A stretch of DNA of 37,465 nucleotides from Candidatus Cryptobacteroides merdigallinarum (GCA_017694655.1 JADIMQ010000092.1:1-37465), one strand, 5' to 3'; positions 1 through 8,467 are shown, numbered from the stretch's first letter. Notes: generated by a model from the letters alone, not told the origin. Program-made: numbers and translations.

Positions 1-60
1 TCCCAGAAGCAGCAGAAACATAATCCGATGATATATAATACCAGTATTCCCTTTACAACC

Positions 61-1197
61 CTACTTCGCATACTCTTCCACAATCTTCTTCATGGCACCG
101 TACTGTTCCTCGATGCTCTGCAGCAGCCGGTACTGCGCACGGGTCCTCACAAGATTGTGCCCCGGATATGCCGTCTTGTAGTATTTGTCCCCGTCGATAT
201 AGTCCATCAGGAACCTTAGGACCTGCTCATAGGTGATGTACTTTGCCGAGAACGCGAGGTTTTCAATCTCGGAGTCCGTGAGGTTGCCTTTCCTCTGGGA
301 AAGGTAGCCCCTGGTATAGGCCTCGAACATGCTTATGGACATGCTTACATTTGCCAGGTCCCTGTCGTCCTCGGCTCCTGTGTTGGTATATGAGCGTATG
401 GCATCCCCGAAATCGTTCAGGGAGGTGCTGCTCATGCAGGTGTCGAGGTCAATGACGCAGAGAACGTCCCCCTTCCCGTCAAAGAGTATGTTGCTTATCT
501 TCGTGTCGTTGTGGGTGACCCTCGTCGGTATTGTCCCGTCCTCCACCTTGCTCCAGAAGTCCAGCATCTCTTTCCGCCGGCTGTCTATCCAGCCAATTTC
601 CTCCGCCAGGTCCTTCACCCTTCCTGCCGCATCTTTCTCCAGTGCCTCGTCCCACTGCCTGAATCTCCACCTTATGTTGTGGAATCCTTTTATGGTCTCG
701 CTGAGGGGTGTGGTGAAGTCGGACAGCTGGGCCTGGAAGCGGCCGATGCCCTCGCCTCCCTTGTAGCAGAGCAGGGGAGTGTCGGCCTTCTCGTATGTCA
801 CCGAGCCTTCTATGAAGAGGCACATTGCCCAGAAGTTGCCGTTCCCGTCCTTGTAGTAGAGATGTCCGGCAGGGGCCTGCCTTTCGCTCTCCGTCATTGT
901 CTCCGGATTCCTGCGGATGACTGTCAGTACCTCCCTGAGGGGGTCGCCTCCGGCCGCGACGACCTTCTTCCTGATGTGGTCCGTGACCATTTCTATATTC
1001 TTCATCATTCCCGGCACATCCGGGAATATGAGGTGGTTCTTCCTCTGCAGGATATACCTTGAGGCATCCTTGCCCTCAGTATTTACTATGAAGGTGTCAT
1101 TTATGAAGCCGGGGCCGAGTGGCCTGATCCCGGATATCTTTCCTGTCGTCTCGAACTTCTGCGCGATGGCGAGCATTTCTTCAGGTGTGTAATTCAT
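61..1197 (-). CDS. Phosphotransferase (APH-fold) resembling N-acetylhexosamine 1-kinase (NahK/LnpB-like)
   Basis: ORF translation from internal ATG (MNYTPEEMLAIAQKFETTG...); motifs GPGFINDTFIVNT, RYILQRKN..IFPDVPGMMKNIEMVTDHI, VTHNDTKISNILFD, CVIDLDTCM, HNLVRTRAQYRLLQSIE resemble bifidobacterial NahK as recalled. The ORF start at 1419 overlaps the next gene, so the 1197 ATG is preferred. Confidence 0.8.
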   Translation of the reverse strand: MNYTPEEMLAIAQKFETTGKISGIRPLGPGFINDTFIVNTEGKDASRYILQRKNHLIFPDVPGMMKNIEMVTDHIRKKVVAAGGDPLREVLTVIRRNPETMTESERQAPAGHLYYKDGNGNFWAMCLFIEGSVTYEKADTPLLCYKGGEGIGRFQAQLSDFTTPLSETIKGFHNIRWRFRQWDEALEKDAAGRVKDLAEEIGWIDSRRKEMLDFWSKVEDGTIPTRVTHNDTKISNILFDGKGDVLCVIDLDTCMSSTSLNDFGDAIRSYTNTGAEDDRDLANVSMSISMFEAYTRGYLSQRKGNLTDSEIENLAFSAKYITYEQVLRFLMDYIDGDKYYKTAYPGHNLVRTRAQYRLLQSIEEQYGAMKKIVEEYAK

Positions 1198-1226
1198 GGT
1201 TCTTGTGTTATTTTTATCTGGTGTTG

Positions 1227-1871
1227 TCAGAAAATGAGCTCCCCGAAAAATTCCGGACGGTGGAAGTCCGGGTGCGGTGTCCCGACCGGATTCCAGCTCA
1301 GGTAGTGAGGATGTGCGGACCCGTCGGCGCACTTGTAGAAATTGGCCCTGACGGATGCAGGAAGCCTGTCCCCGTCCATGCCGATGAGCGAGAACGGTAT
1401 GCAGATTGTCGTCCTCCACTGGAACACCCCGTCCTTCAGGTCGTATTCTTTCCTTTCCAGTGAGGTGTGCCTTGTGACCTGCCCGAGCTCCACGGCGTCA
1501 AAGTACCTGAAGTCGCTGCGGCTTTTCCTCCTGGAGGCCAGCAGGGTGCCGATGCAGTTCATCTCGAAGTTGCAGTATGTCCCGTCCTGGGGGACGGAAA
1601 CGAAGAATTCGCAGCAGCTGTCCTGCCATACCGGCCCGTTGTCCTGGGTCGTGGCCGCCTTCAGGTCAAGGCCTGTTGTCCTGTAAAGGATGACAAGATG
1701 TGTCCTGCTGCGGGCTATCGAGAAGGATGTGTCCGGCGCATAAGGGAACTCTTCCGGCCAGCACACCGTGTCTATGGCTGATTTCGCCGCACCGGTCTCC
1801 ATCTCCAGTTCCAGGGACCTGAAGTCCATCTTTTCAAGTCCGTCAATGAAAGGTATCCTTAATTGTCTCAT
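1227..1871 (-). CDS. Carbohydrate-binding family 9-like (CBM9-like) protein
   Basis: 214 aa; pattern ...VWQDSCCEFFVSVPQDGTYCNFEMNCIGTLLASRR... and ...FRANFYKCAD...HYLSWNPVGTPHPDFHRPEFFGEL typical of CBM9-like proteins. Confidence 0.75.
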   Translation of the reverse strand: MRQLRIPFIDGLEKMDFRSLELEMETGAAKSAIDTVCWPEEFPYAPDTSFSIARSRTHLVILYRTTGLDLKAATTQDNGPVWQDSCCEFFVSVPQDGTYCNFEMNCIGTLLASRRKSRSDFRYFDAVELGQVTRHTSLERKEYDLKDGVFQWRTTICIPFSLIGMDGDRLPASVRANFYKCADGSAHPHYLSWNPVGTPHPDFHRPEFFGELIF

Positions 1872-1899
1872 ATATATTCCAGAATATGTCCGTATTCTA

Positions 1900-1907
1900 C
1901 AAAGATA
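1900..1907 (-). promoter_or_regulatory. Candidate Bacteroidetes -7 element (TATCTTTG) for the CBM9-like gene
   Basis: CAAAGATA on + strand (= TATCTTTG on -), about 30 bp upstream of the start at 1871. Confidence 0.5.
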
Positions 1908-1961
1908 CGAAAATCCGGATATATATGACAGGGGGCTGTCCGGATTTTTCTTGCCGGGCCA

Positions 1962-3797
1962 CTACAGGGCCTGCATGTCATTCAGCTTCTTGTAATACCC
2001 GTCCAGCTTTATCAGCTCCTCGTGGGTTCCCCTCTCCACAATCTCGCCTTCGTGCATCACGCAGATTTCATCCGAATTCTTTATGGTAGACAGCCTGTGC
2101 GCGATGGCGATGGTGGTCCTGGAGGTGGTGAGCCTGTCGAGGGCCTCCTGCACGAGCCTCTCGGACTCGGTGTCGAGGGCGGAGGTGGCCTCGTCGAGGA
2201 TGAGTATCGGCGGGTTCTTCAATATGGCACGGGCAATGCTTATGCGCTGTCTCTGTCCGCCGGATAGCTTGCTGCCCCTGTCTCCGATGTTGGTGTCGTA
2301 TCCCTGTTCCTTCTCCATGATGAAGTCGTGGGCGTTGGCAACCTTGGCCGCGGCCACAACCTGCTCCATCGTGGCGCCTTCCACCCCGAAGGCAATGTTG
2401 TTGAAGATGGTGTCGTTGAACAGGATGGCCTCCTGGTTCACATTGCCGATAAGGCCCCGCAGGCTCTTGATCTTGAGGTCCTTGACATTGTGTCCGTCTA
2501 TCAGTATCTCACCCGAGCTCACGTCGTGGTATCGCGGCACCAGGTCCACAAGCGTAGACTTCCCGGAGCCGGACTGCCCCACGAGGGCTATTGTCTTCCC
2601 CTTCTTTACGGTGATGTTTATGTTCTTCAGGACCTGCTTGCCGTCAGTGTACGAGAAGCAGACGTTCCTGAACTCTATCTTGTCGTCGAAGGAGGTGATG
2701 TCGTAGGCGTCGGGGGCTTCCTTTATATTGTTTTCGGCCTTGAGTATCTTGTCCACCCTTTCCATCGATGCCAGACCCTTCGGTATATTGTACCCAGCCC
2801 TCGCGAATTCCTTCAGCGGGTTCAGGACGCTGTAGAGGATGACCATGTAGAAGATGAAGGTAGGGGCGTCGATAGGGGAGGCTTCGCTCAGGATGAGGGA
2901 GCCGCCGAACCATAGCACGAACATTATCATCACTGTCCCGAGGAACTCGCTCACAGGATGCGCGAGGGCTTGCCTTATGGCCACTTTGCGGGAAGCCGTT
3001 CGGAGCTCGTTGCTGACATTGGTGAACCTTGTCATCATCTTGTCCTCGGCGATGAAGGCTTTTATTATCCTCAGTCCCCCGAGGGTCTCTTCGAGCTGGG
3101 ACATCGTGTCACTCCATTTGCTCTGGGCCTCAAGGGATTCCGCCTTCAGCTTCTTGCCTATCGCGCTGATTCCCCAGGCCATCAGCGGCACTACGGCCAA
3201 GGTAAACAAGGTCAGTTGCCAGCTGGTGGCTATCAGGGTGGCGAAATAGAATATTATAAGTATCGGATTCTTGATGAGCATGTCCAGGGAACTCGTTATG
3301 GAGTATTCCACTTCCCCGACGTCCCCGCTCATCCTCGCGATTATGTCGCCTTTCCTCTCCTGGGAGAAGAACCCGAGGGGCAGGTGCATCATCTTGTTGT
3401 AGACCATTATCCTTATGTCCCGCACGATACCGGTCCTCAAAGGGACCATTATTGCCGACGAACCGAAGTAGCAGGAGGTCTTCAGGGCGGTCATGACCCC
3501 GAGGAAGAGCCCGAGTATCAGCAGGGTCATCGACCCCCCGAACTTGTCTATGAGCTGCGTGACATAGTAATAGGCGTTGTTCATCCCTATGTCCTTCATG
3601 CTCATGTCCGGCGTATCCCACGGGATGAATTCATAGACCGTGGTGTCCATCTTGAACAATATCTGCAGGATAGGGATTATAAGTGTGAACGAGAAGATGT
3701 TGAATATTGCCGAGAAGATGTTCAGCAATACAGCCCCCGCCAGATATTTCCTGTAAGGCGCCACAAAGCGCTTCATTAATTGCCAGAATTCTTTCAT
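1962..3797 (-). CDS. ABC exporter, fused permease/ATPase (MsbA-like)
   Basis: 611 aa; N-terminal TM domain; Walker A GQSGSGKST, signature LSGGQRQRISIARAI, Walker B ILILDEATSALD. Confidence 0.9.
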   Translation of the reverse strand: MKEFWQLMKRFVAPYRKYLAGAVLLNIFSAIFNIFSFTLIIPILQILFKMDTTVYEFIPWDTPDMSMKDIGMNNAYYYVTQLIDKFGGSMTLLILGLFLGVMTALKTSCYFGSSAIMVPLRTGIVRDIRIMVYNKMMHLPLGFFSQERKGDIIARMSGDVGEVEYSITSSLDMLIKNPILIIFYFATLIATSWQLTLFTLAVVPLMAWGISAIGKKLKAESLEAQSKWSDTMSQLEETLGGLRIIKAFIAEDKMMTRFTNVSNELRTASRKVAIRQALAHPVSEFLGTVMIMFVLWFGGSLILSEASPIDAPTFIFYMVILYSVLNPLKEFARAGYNIPKGLASMERVDKILKAENNIKEAPDAYDITSFDDKIEFRNVCFSYTDGKQVLKNINITVKKGKTIALVGQSGSGKSTLVDLVPRYHDVSSGEILIDGHNVKDLKIKSLRGLIGNVNQEAILFNDTIFNNIAFGVEGATMEQVVAAAKVANAHDFIMEKEQGYDTNIGDRGSKLSGGQRQRISIARAILKNPPILILDEATSALDTESERLVQEALDRLTTSRTTIAIAHRLSTIKNSDEICVMHEGEIVERGTHEELIKLDGYYKKLNDMQAL

Positions 3798-3828
3798 CGT
3801 ATGTGTCGGAACATTTGAGTAAGACTTG

Positions 3829-3865
3829 CAAAGGTATATAAAAAAATGTTTTTTTGATATCTTTG
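3829..3865. promoter_or_regulatory. Bidirectional promoter region with near-symmetric -7 elements (TACCTTTG on -, TATCTTTG on +)
   Basis: CAAAGGTATATAAAAAAATGTTTTTTTGATATCTTTG between divergent genes. Confidence 0.5.
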
Positions 3866-3885
3866 CCCCTGTAACATCTTCCCTT

Positions 3886-5004
3886 ATGGAAATATTCTTC
3901 CGGAAAATATGGATGGCCCTCTTCCTGTCCGTTCTTTCCGCAGCCGCTTATGCCGGCGGCCCGGGCATGTCCGTGCTCGGGAGGGAGGATCGCGGCCCTT
4001 ATGACTGTCTCCTCGTGGAGTACGATGTCCCGGGGAGCGGGAAACTGCGTTCCTTCCTCCTGCTCCCTGACGGTGCTTCCGCACAGGAGCCCTGTCCCGG
4101 CCTTGTACTCCTGCATGACCACGGCGCGAGGTTCGACATTGGGAAGGAGAAGCTGGCCAGGCCGATGGCGTCGGCTCCGCTGAATATCCGCCGCTCGGCC
4201 CTGCAGTGGGTCAGGGACAATTTCGACGGGGTCTTCCTGGCGGATTCCCTGGCCGGTCTCGGCTATGCCGTCATTGTCCCGGACATGCTCTATTGGGGTG
4301 GACGCAGTACGGGGCTCGCCCGCAGATGGTCGAGGATGAGGTTTTGCGGGGAGGCTGGGGACATTGATTCCGTGAAGACCGCCTTGTACGAGGGGCAGAA
4401 GGCGGTCTATGACAGCCTGGAAGCCTGCGGTGTCACGTGGGCCTGGAAGACCCTGCAGGAGGATGCCGCCGCTGCCGGCCTGCTGCGCGGGCTGCCCTGT
4501 GTGGACAAGGACAGGATCGCCGTCGCCGGCTGGTCCATGGGGGCGCACAGGGCCTGGATGCTGGCCGGTTTCAGTGACTTCATCGCTTCCGGAGTCTCGG
4601 TATGCTGGATGACCCTGAAGGAGACCCTGCCGCAGCCGTACAAGGCCTCCGACTATGCCATGCTGGTCCCGGAGCTCCGTGCGGAATACGATTTTCCAGA
4701 TATAGCCCGCCGTCTCGTCCCAAGGCCCTACTGTTTCCTGAGCGGCAAGTCGGACAGGCTCTTCCCGGAGGAAGCGGTCCGGGAGGCATTTGCAAGAATG
4801 CAGGATATCTACATGGAAGCAGGGGCCGGGGGACGTCTGGAGACAGCTTTTTTTGATGGAGGCCACCATTGCGGGAAGCAGGTGCAGGGACAGGTTGTGG
4901 ATTTTCTGGAAAAAACAGTACCTTTGCGAAGACGTATCTGTAGCCATGGAGAAGAAGACGGTATGGGACCCGCTGAGGAAGAAGCCTGTGGCACTCACCC
5001 CTGA
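3886..5004 (+). CDS. Alpha/beta hydrolase (dienelactone-hydrolase-like), secreted
   Basis: Signal peptide MEIFFRKIWMALFLSVLSAAAYAGG; VLLHDHGARFD; nucleophile elbow AVAGWSMGAHRA; C-terminal DGGHHCG. ORF open from 3826; 3886 start preferred by signal peptide and promoter position. Confidence 0.8.
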   Translation: MEIFFRKIWMALFLSVLSAAAYAGGPGMSVLGREDRGPYDCLLVEYDVPGSGKLRSFLLLPDGASAQEPCPGLVLLHDHGARFDIGKEKLARPMASAPLNIRRSALQWVRDNFDGVFLADSLAGLGYAVIVPDMLYWGGRSTGLARRWSRMRFCGEAGDIDSVKTALYEGQKAVYDSLEACGVTWAWKTLQEDAAAAGLLRGLPCVDKDRIAVAGWSMGAHRAWMLAGFSDFIASGVSVCWMTLKETLPQPYKASDYAMLVPELRAEYDFPDIARRLVPRPYCFLSGKSDRLFPEEAVREAFARMQDIYMEAGAGGRLETAFFDGGHHCGKQVQGQVVDFLEKTVPLRRRICSHGEEDGMGPAEEEACGTHP

Positions 5005-5362
5005 AGAGGAGGTGAGGCAGTGGTTCATATCCAGGCTCCACGGCCTCATGTCGGTTCCTATGCACATGATGATGAGTGAAGTGGGCTTCAGCCTGGCAGG
5101 CAAGAAGTTCAGGGCTGACATTGTGGTCTACGGGCGGGATGCCTCCCCGGTGGCGGTAGTGGAATGCAAGCGCCCCGATGTGGCTATAGACAGTTCCGTG
5201 CTCGACCAGGCCGTCAGGTACAACATGGTGCTGAATGTGAGGTTCATTTTCATTACGAACGGGGACAGGACCTATGTCTGCCGGCGGAAAGAGGATTCTC
5301 CCGGCCCGGCATACGAGTTCGTGAGCGAGGTCCCGTCATATTCTGAAATGATAAAAAGGTAG
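4946..5362 (+). CDS. Type I restriction enzyme HsdR N-terminal-domain protein (stand-alone nuclease-fold domain)
   Basis: 138 aa from ATG 4946; nuclease-like ...KFRADIVVYGRDASPVAVVECKRPDVAIDSSVLDQAVRYN...IFITNGDRTYVCR. No helicase, HsdM or HsdS nearby. Confidence 0.8.
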   Translation: MEKKTVWDPLRKKPVALTPEEEVRQWFISRLHGLMSVPMHMMMSEVGFSLAGKKFRADIVVYGRDASPVAVVECKRPDVAIDSSVLDQAVRYNMVLNVRFIFITNGDRTYVCRRKEDSPGPAYEFVSEVPSYSEMIKR

Positions 5363-5367
5363 ACAAG

Positions 5368-6876
5368 ATGGCTGTAGTTCAAGGCTTCCTGGATAACAGG
5401 ATTTTCAACCTCGTCTCCGATATAGCCGGTCGGATGGGCGTAAGGGCTTATGTGATAGGTGGATATGTGCGGGATTGTTTCCTCGGGAGGAAAAGCAAGG
5501 ACATAGACATTGTGGTGGAAGGAAGCGGGATAGAGCTGGCCGAGGCTGTAGGCGAGGCTGTCCGCAGCAATGTATCGGTGTTCCGGAATTTCGGGACGGC
5601 CATGCTGAGGTACAAGGGGACAGAGGTGGAGTTCGTAGGGGCCCGGAAAGAGTCCTACAGGAGGGATTCGCGGAAACCGATAGTGGAGAACGGTACCCTC
5701 GAGGACGACCAGCGCCGCAGGGATTTCACTATCAACGCGATGGCCTTCAGCCTACAGAAGGAGGACTTCGGTGCCCTGGTGGATCCGTTCGGCGGGATAA
5801 GGGACCTCGATGCCGGGATCATAAGGACGCCCCTGGACCCGGACACAACCTATAGCGACGATCCTCTCCGGATGATAAGGGCCATTCGCTTCGCCACGAA
5901 GCTGAGCGACGGCGGGAAACAGTTCAGGATTGTCCCGGAGTCCCTAGAGTCGATCAGAAGGAACAGGGACAGGCTAGCGATACTCTCCAGGGAAAGGATT
6001 GCCGAGGAACTGAACAAGATGCTTGTATGCGGCCGCCCTTCAACGGGATTCCGCCTTCTGGACGAGACTGGCCTTCTTGAGCTCATCCTGCCACAGCTTT
6101 GCAGGCTGAAGGGGGCGGAAACGGTGGATGGCCACGGGCACAAGGAGAACTTTTCCCATACCCTCGAGGTCCTGGACAATGTCGCTGCCGCCGAGTCGGA
6201 AGCAATCGCCGCCGGCACCCTGAAGGATTTCGACCCTGCGGAGGGAGCGGACGGTGGAAAGGTCCGGACGGAGCCCAACCTGTGGCTCAGGTGGGCGGCT
6301 CTCCTGCACGATATAGGCAAGCCTGCCACGAAGCGATTCGACAAGGATTCGGGATGGACGTTCCACGGGCACGAGGTGGTGGGGGCGAGGATGGTGCCGA
6401 AAATCTTCAAGTCCCTGAAGATGCCCCTGAACGAGAAAATGAAATATGTCGAGAAACTGGTCCTCCTGCACTTGAGGCCGATAGCCCTTGTGACGGAGGA
6501 GGTTACTGATTCTGCGGTGAGGCGCCTCCTTTTCGAGGCCGGGAACGACATAGACGACCTCATGCTCCTGTGCAATGCGGACATCACCTCAAAGAACCCT
6601 CGCAAGGTGGAGAGGCTGAAAAGGAATTTCGAGACAGTCAGGCGCAAGCTGGCGGAAGTGGAGGAGAAGGATGCGATACGCAACTTCAAGAATCCGGTTA
6701 CCGGGGAATATATCATGGCGCTTTACGGGATTCCTCCGTGCCGCCAGATAGGGGAGCTGAAGGAATATGTCAAGAATGCCATACTTGACGGGGTTATCGG
6801 CAACAATTTCGGGGAGGCCGAAGCCCTGATGCGGGCAAAGGCGGCTGAAATGGGCCTTGTCCCTGTGGAGAAGTGA
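5368..6876 (+). CDS. cca: CCA tRNA nucleotidyltransferase / poly(A) polymerase family with HD domain
   Basis: 502 aa; GGYVRDCFLGRKSKDIDIVVEG, RRDFTINAMAFSL, DDPLRMIRAIRFA, HD motif LLHDIGKPATKRF. Confidence 0.92.
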   Translation: MAVVQGFLDNRIFNLVSDIAGRMGVRAYVIGGYVRDCFLGRKSKDIDIVVEGSGIELAEAVGEAVRSNVSVFRNFGTAMLRYKGTEVEFVGARKESYRRDSRKPIVENGTLEDDQRRRDFTINAMAFSLQKEDFGALVDPFGGIRDLDAGIIRTPLDPDTTYSDDPLRMIRAIRFATKLSDGGKQFRIVPESLESIRRNRDRLAILSRERIAEELNKMLVCGRPSTGFRLLDETGLLELILPQLCRLKGAETVDGHGHKENFSHTLEVLDNVAAAESEAIAAGTLKDFDPAEGADGGKVRTEPNLWLRWAALLHDIGKPATKRFDKDSGWTFHGHEVVGARMVPKIFKSLKMPLNEKMKYVEKLVLLHLRPIALVTEEVTDSAVRRLLFEAGNDIDDLMLLCNADITSKNPRKVERLKRNFETVRRKLAEVEEKDAIRNFKNPVTGEYIMALYGIPPCRQIGELKEYVKNAILDGVIGNNFGEAEALMRAKAAEMGLVPVEK

Positions 6877-6878
6877 GC

Positions 6879-7826
6879 ATGGAGCTTGTCCGGAAATATC
6901 TGGAATACATATCGGCGGTCCGGAGATATTCCGTGAGGACAGCCGGGATCTATGCGGACTGCCTGGAGTCGTTCCGCACCTATGCCGGGGCCGGTTCGGA
7001 CCAGGAACTGGCCGAATCCCTCATCCCGGGCATCATAAGGGGCTATGAAGTGCATCTGCTCGGGATGAAGCTCAAGGCCAGGACGGTAAACCTCCATATT
7101 TCGGTATTGAGCGGGTTCTGCCGTTTCCTTATAAAGGAAGGGGTCCTCAAGTCCAATCCGGTTAAGCTTGTGAAGCGTCCAAGGATGGAGAAACGGCTGC
7201 CGGAGTTTTTCAGGGAGCAGGACCTCGACAACTATTTCGCACGGACGGACATCTACGCCTCCGAAATACCGGACACTTCGCCGGAGGATTACCGCCGGAG
7301 GATGTCCAGGGCCGTGGTGTCGACGCTTTACAACACAGGGATCCGGCGCTCCGAGCTCGTGTCCCTGAAGCGTGGCGACATAGATTTCTCGAGGGAGGTG
7401 ATGCGCGTCAGGGGCAAGGGGGACAAAATGCGTGAAATTCCGCTCCTGCATTCTTTTTGTAAAGAAATTTCGTTATATTTACAATCAGTTGACACGATGG
7501 TGGGTGGTGTGCAGACACCCGGGGCGCCGTTGTTCGTCACTGCGAAGGGACGGGCCGTCTATCCCGAACTTGTGGCCAGGATAGTCAGGCAGGAACTTGG
7601 AAGTGCCGGAGGTTTTGCAGGCAGGAAGTCCCCGCACGTCCTCAGGCATACGGTGGCGACGGAGCTTCTCTCCGGCGGGGCGGACCTGAATTCAATAAAG
7701 GAGTTCCTCGGCCATTCCTCGCTTGCCGCGACCCAGGTCTACACCCATAACTCCATCGAGAAACTGAAAAGTGTTTATGAATCTGCCCACCCCAGGGCTA
7801 AAAACGGAGGTAAAAATGGAGATTAG
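6879..7826 (+). CDS. Tyrosine recombinase, XerC/XerD type
   Basis: About 315 aa; core YNTGIRRSELVSLKRGDID, HVLRHTVATELL, LGHSSLAATQVYTH. Alternative GTG start at 6873 overlaps the cca stop. Confidence 0.88.
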   Translation: MELVRKYLEYISAVRRYSVRTAGIYADCLESFRTYAGAGSDQELAESLIPGIIRGYEVHLLGMKLKARTVNLHISVLSGFCRFLIKEGVLKSNPVKLVKRPRMEKRLPEFFREQDLDNYFARTDIYASEIPDTSPEDYRRRMSRAVVSTLYNTGIRRSELVSLKRGDIDFSREVMRVRGKGDKMREIPLLHSFCKEISLYLQSVDTMVGGVQTPGAPLFVTAKGRAVYPELVARIVRQELGSAGGFAGRKSPHVLRHTVATELLSGGADLNSIKEFLGHSSLAATQVYTHNSIEKLKSVYESAHPRAKNGGKNGD

Positions 7827-8106
7827 AGTACAATCCATCAAGTTCAATGCAGATCAGAAGTTGCTGGACTTCGTAGAGAAGAAACTGTCCAAATTGTCTA
7901 AGTTCTACGATGAGATCATCGGTGTGGAAGTCTCGATGTCCCTGCTTCCGGAGCATGAGAACAAGAATGTGAAGGTGCTGGTACAGATTCCAGGCAATGA
8001 CGTAGTGGTAGAGAGGAACGCAAGGACATTCGAGGACGCGGTGGTGGATTGCCTTGACGTCCTGAAGGAGAAACTTGTAAGGGTAAAGGAGAAAAGGGCG
8101 AATTGA
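7816..8106 (+). CDS. hpf: Ribosome hibernation-promoting factor (HPF/YfiA family, short form)
   Basis: 96 aa MEIRVQSIKFNADQKLLDFVEKKLSKLSKFYDEIIGVEVSM...FEDAVVDCLDVLKEKLVRVKEK; overlaps the recombinase 3' end by 11 bp. Confidence 0.9.
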   Translation: MEIRVQSIKFNADQKLLDFVEKKLSKLSKFYDEIIGVEVSMSLLPEHENKNVKVLVQIPGNDVVVERNARTFEDAVVDCLDVLKEKLVRVKEKRAN

Positions 8107-8179
8107 TATATGGCCGGTGACTCCGGATATCCGGGAACGGAACTGACATCGGAAAGACGATGTGTAATTAATAAGAGAA

Positions 8180-8437
8180 AGGGTGACCCAAAAGGCTTTT
8201 GGGTCACCCTCAAACGTCTTTCTTCGAAAGACAAACCATATCTCAACCCCCTGCACCCCCTATCAGGGGGATCTCGCACCTGCCCGGTGCGGTCCCTGCG
8301 GGACTTGTTAAGGCTTTTGGGTCACCCTCTCTTACGTCTTTCTTCGAAAGACTGGACGAACAGAGAGCAATTGTGCTTGCACAAATTGCCGAGGTGAGGA
8401 TATGGAAAAACTTCAGTTTAACCTGGACCCATCCTAA
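8180..8437 (+). repeat. Mosaic hairpin repeat, copy 1 (modules A-B-spacer-D-right arm-B-C)
   Basis: 31-bp odd palindrome AGGGTGACCCAAAAG-G-CTTTTGGGTCACCCT (8180-8210); GTCTTTCTTCGAAAGAC at 8216-8232 and 8336-8352; D hairpins 8256-8304; arm CTTTTGGGTCACCCT again at 8314-8328; 83-bp C module 8355-8437. Confidence 0.85.
8355..8437 (+). repeat. 83-bp C module, first copy (identical to 9145-9227)
   Basis: gacgaacagagagcaattgtgcttgcacaaattgccgaggtgaggatatggaaaaacttcagtttaacctggacccatcctaa. Confidence 0.95.
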
Positions 8438-8467
8438 TCTCCCTCCTGCGCACCGTATTACCTGACA

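Noticed and set aside
1-21. Possible start of another - strand gene (MFLLLLG...)
   Set aside because: Only about 7 codons are in the window; too short to support a feature.
3631-5121. 496-aa antisense ORF across the hydrolase
   Set aside because: Overlaps the msbA start, the bidirectional promoter and the hydrolase; no recognisable domain.
4946-5362. Type I restriction system
   Set aside because: Only an HsdR N-terminal-like domain is present; no helicase motor, HsdM or HsdS in the window.
6879-7826. Tyrosine recombinase as evidence of a prophage or integrative element
   Set aside because: It is embedded in a tight operon with cca and hpf and is best explained as a housekeeping Xer-type recombinase; no att-like repeats, phage or conjugation genes were seen.
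8110-8465. Short ORFs (95 aa, 88 aa) over repeat copy 1
   Set aside because: They read through palindromic modules; the frame of shared segments changes between copies (for example LKRLSSKD versus HPQTSFFE), so they are unlikely to be real proteins as predicted.
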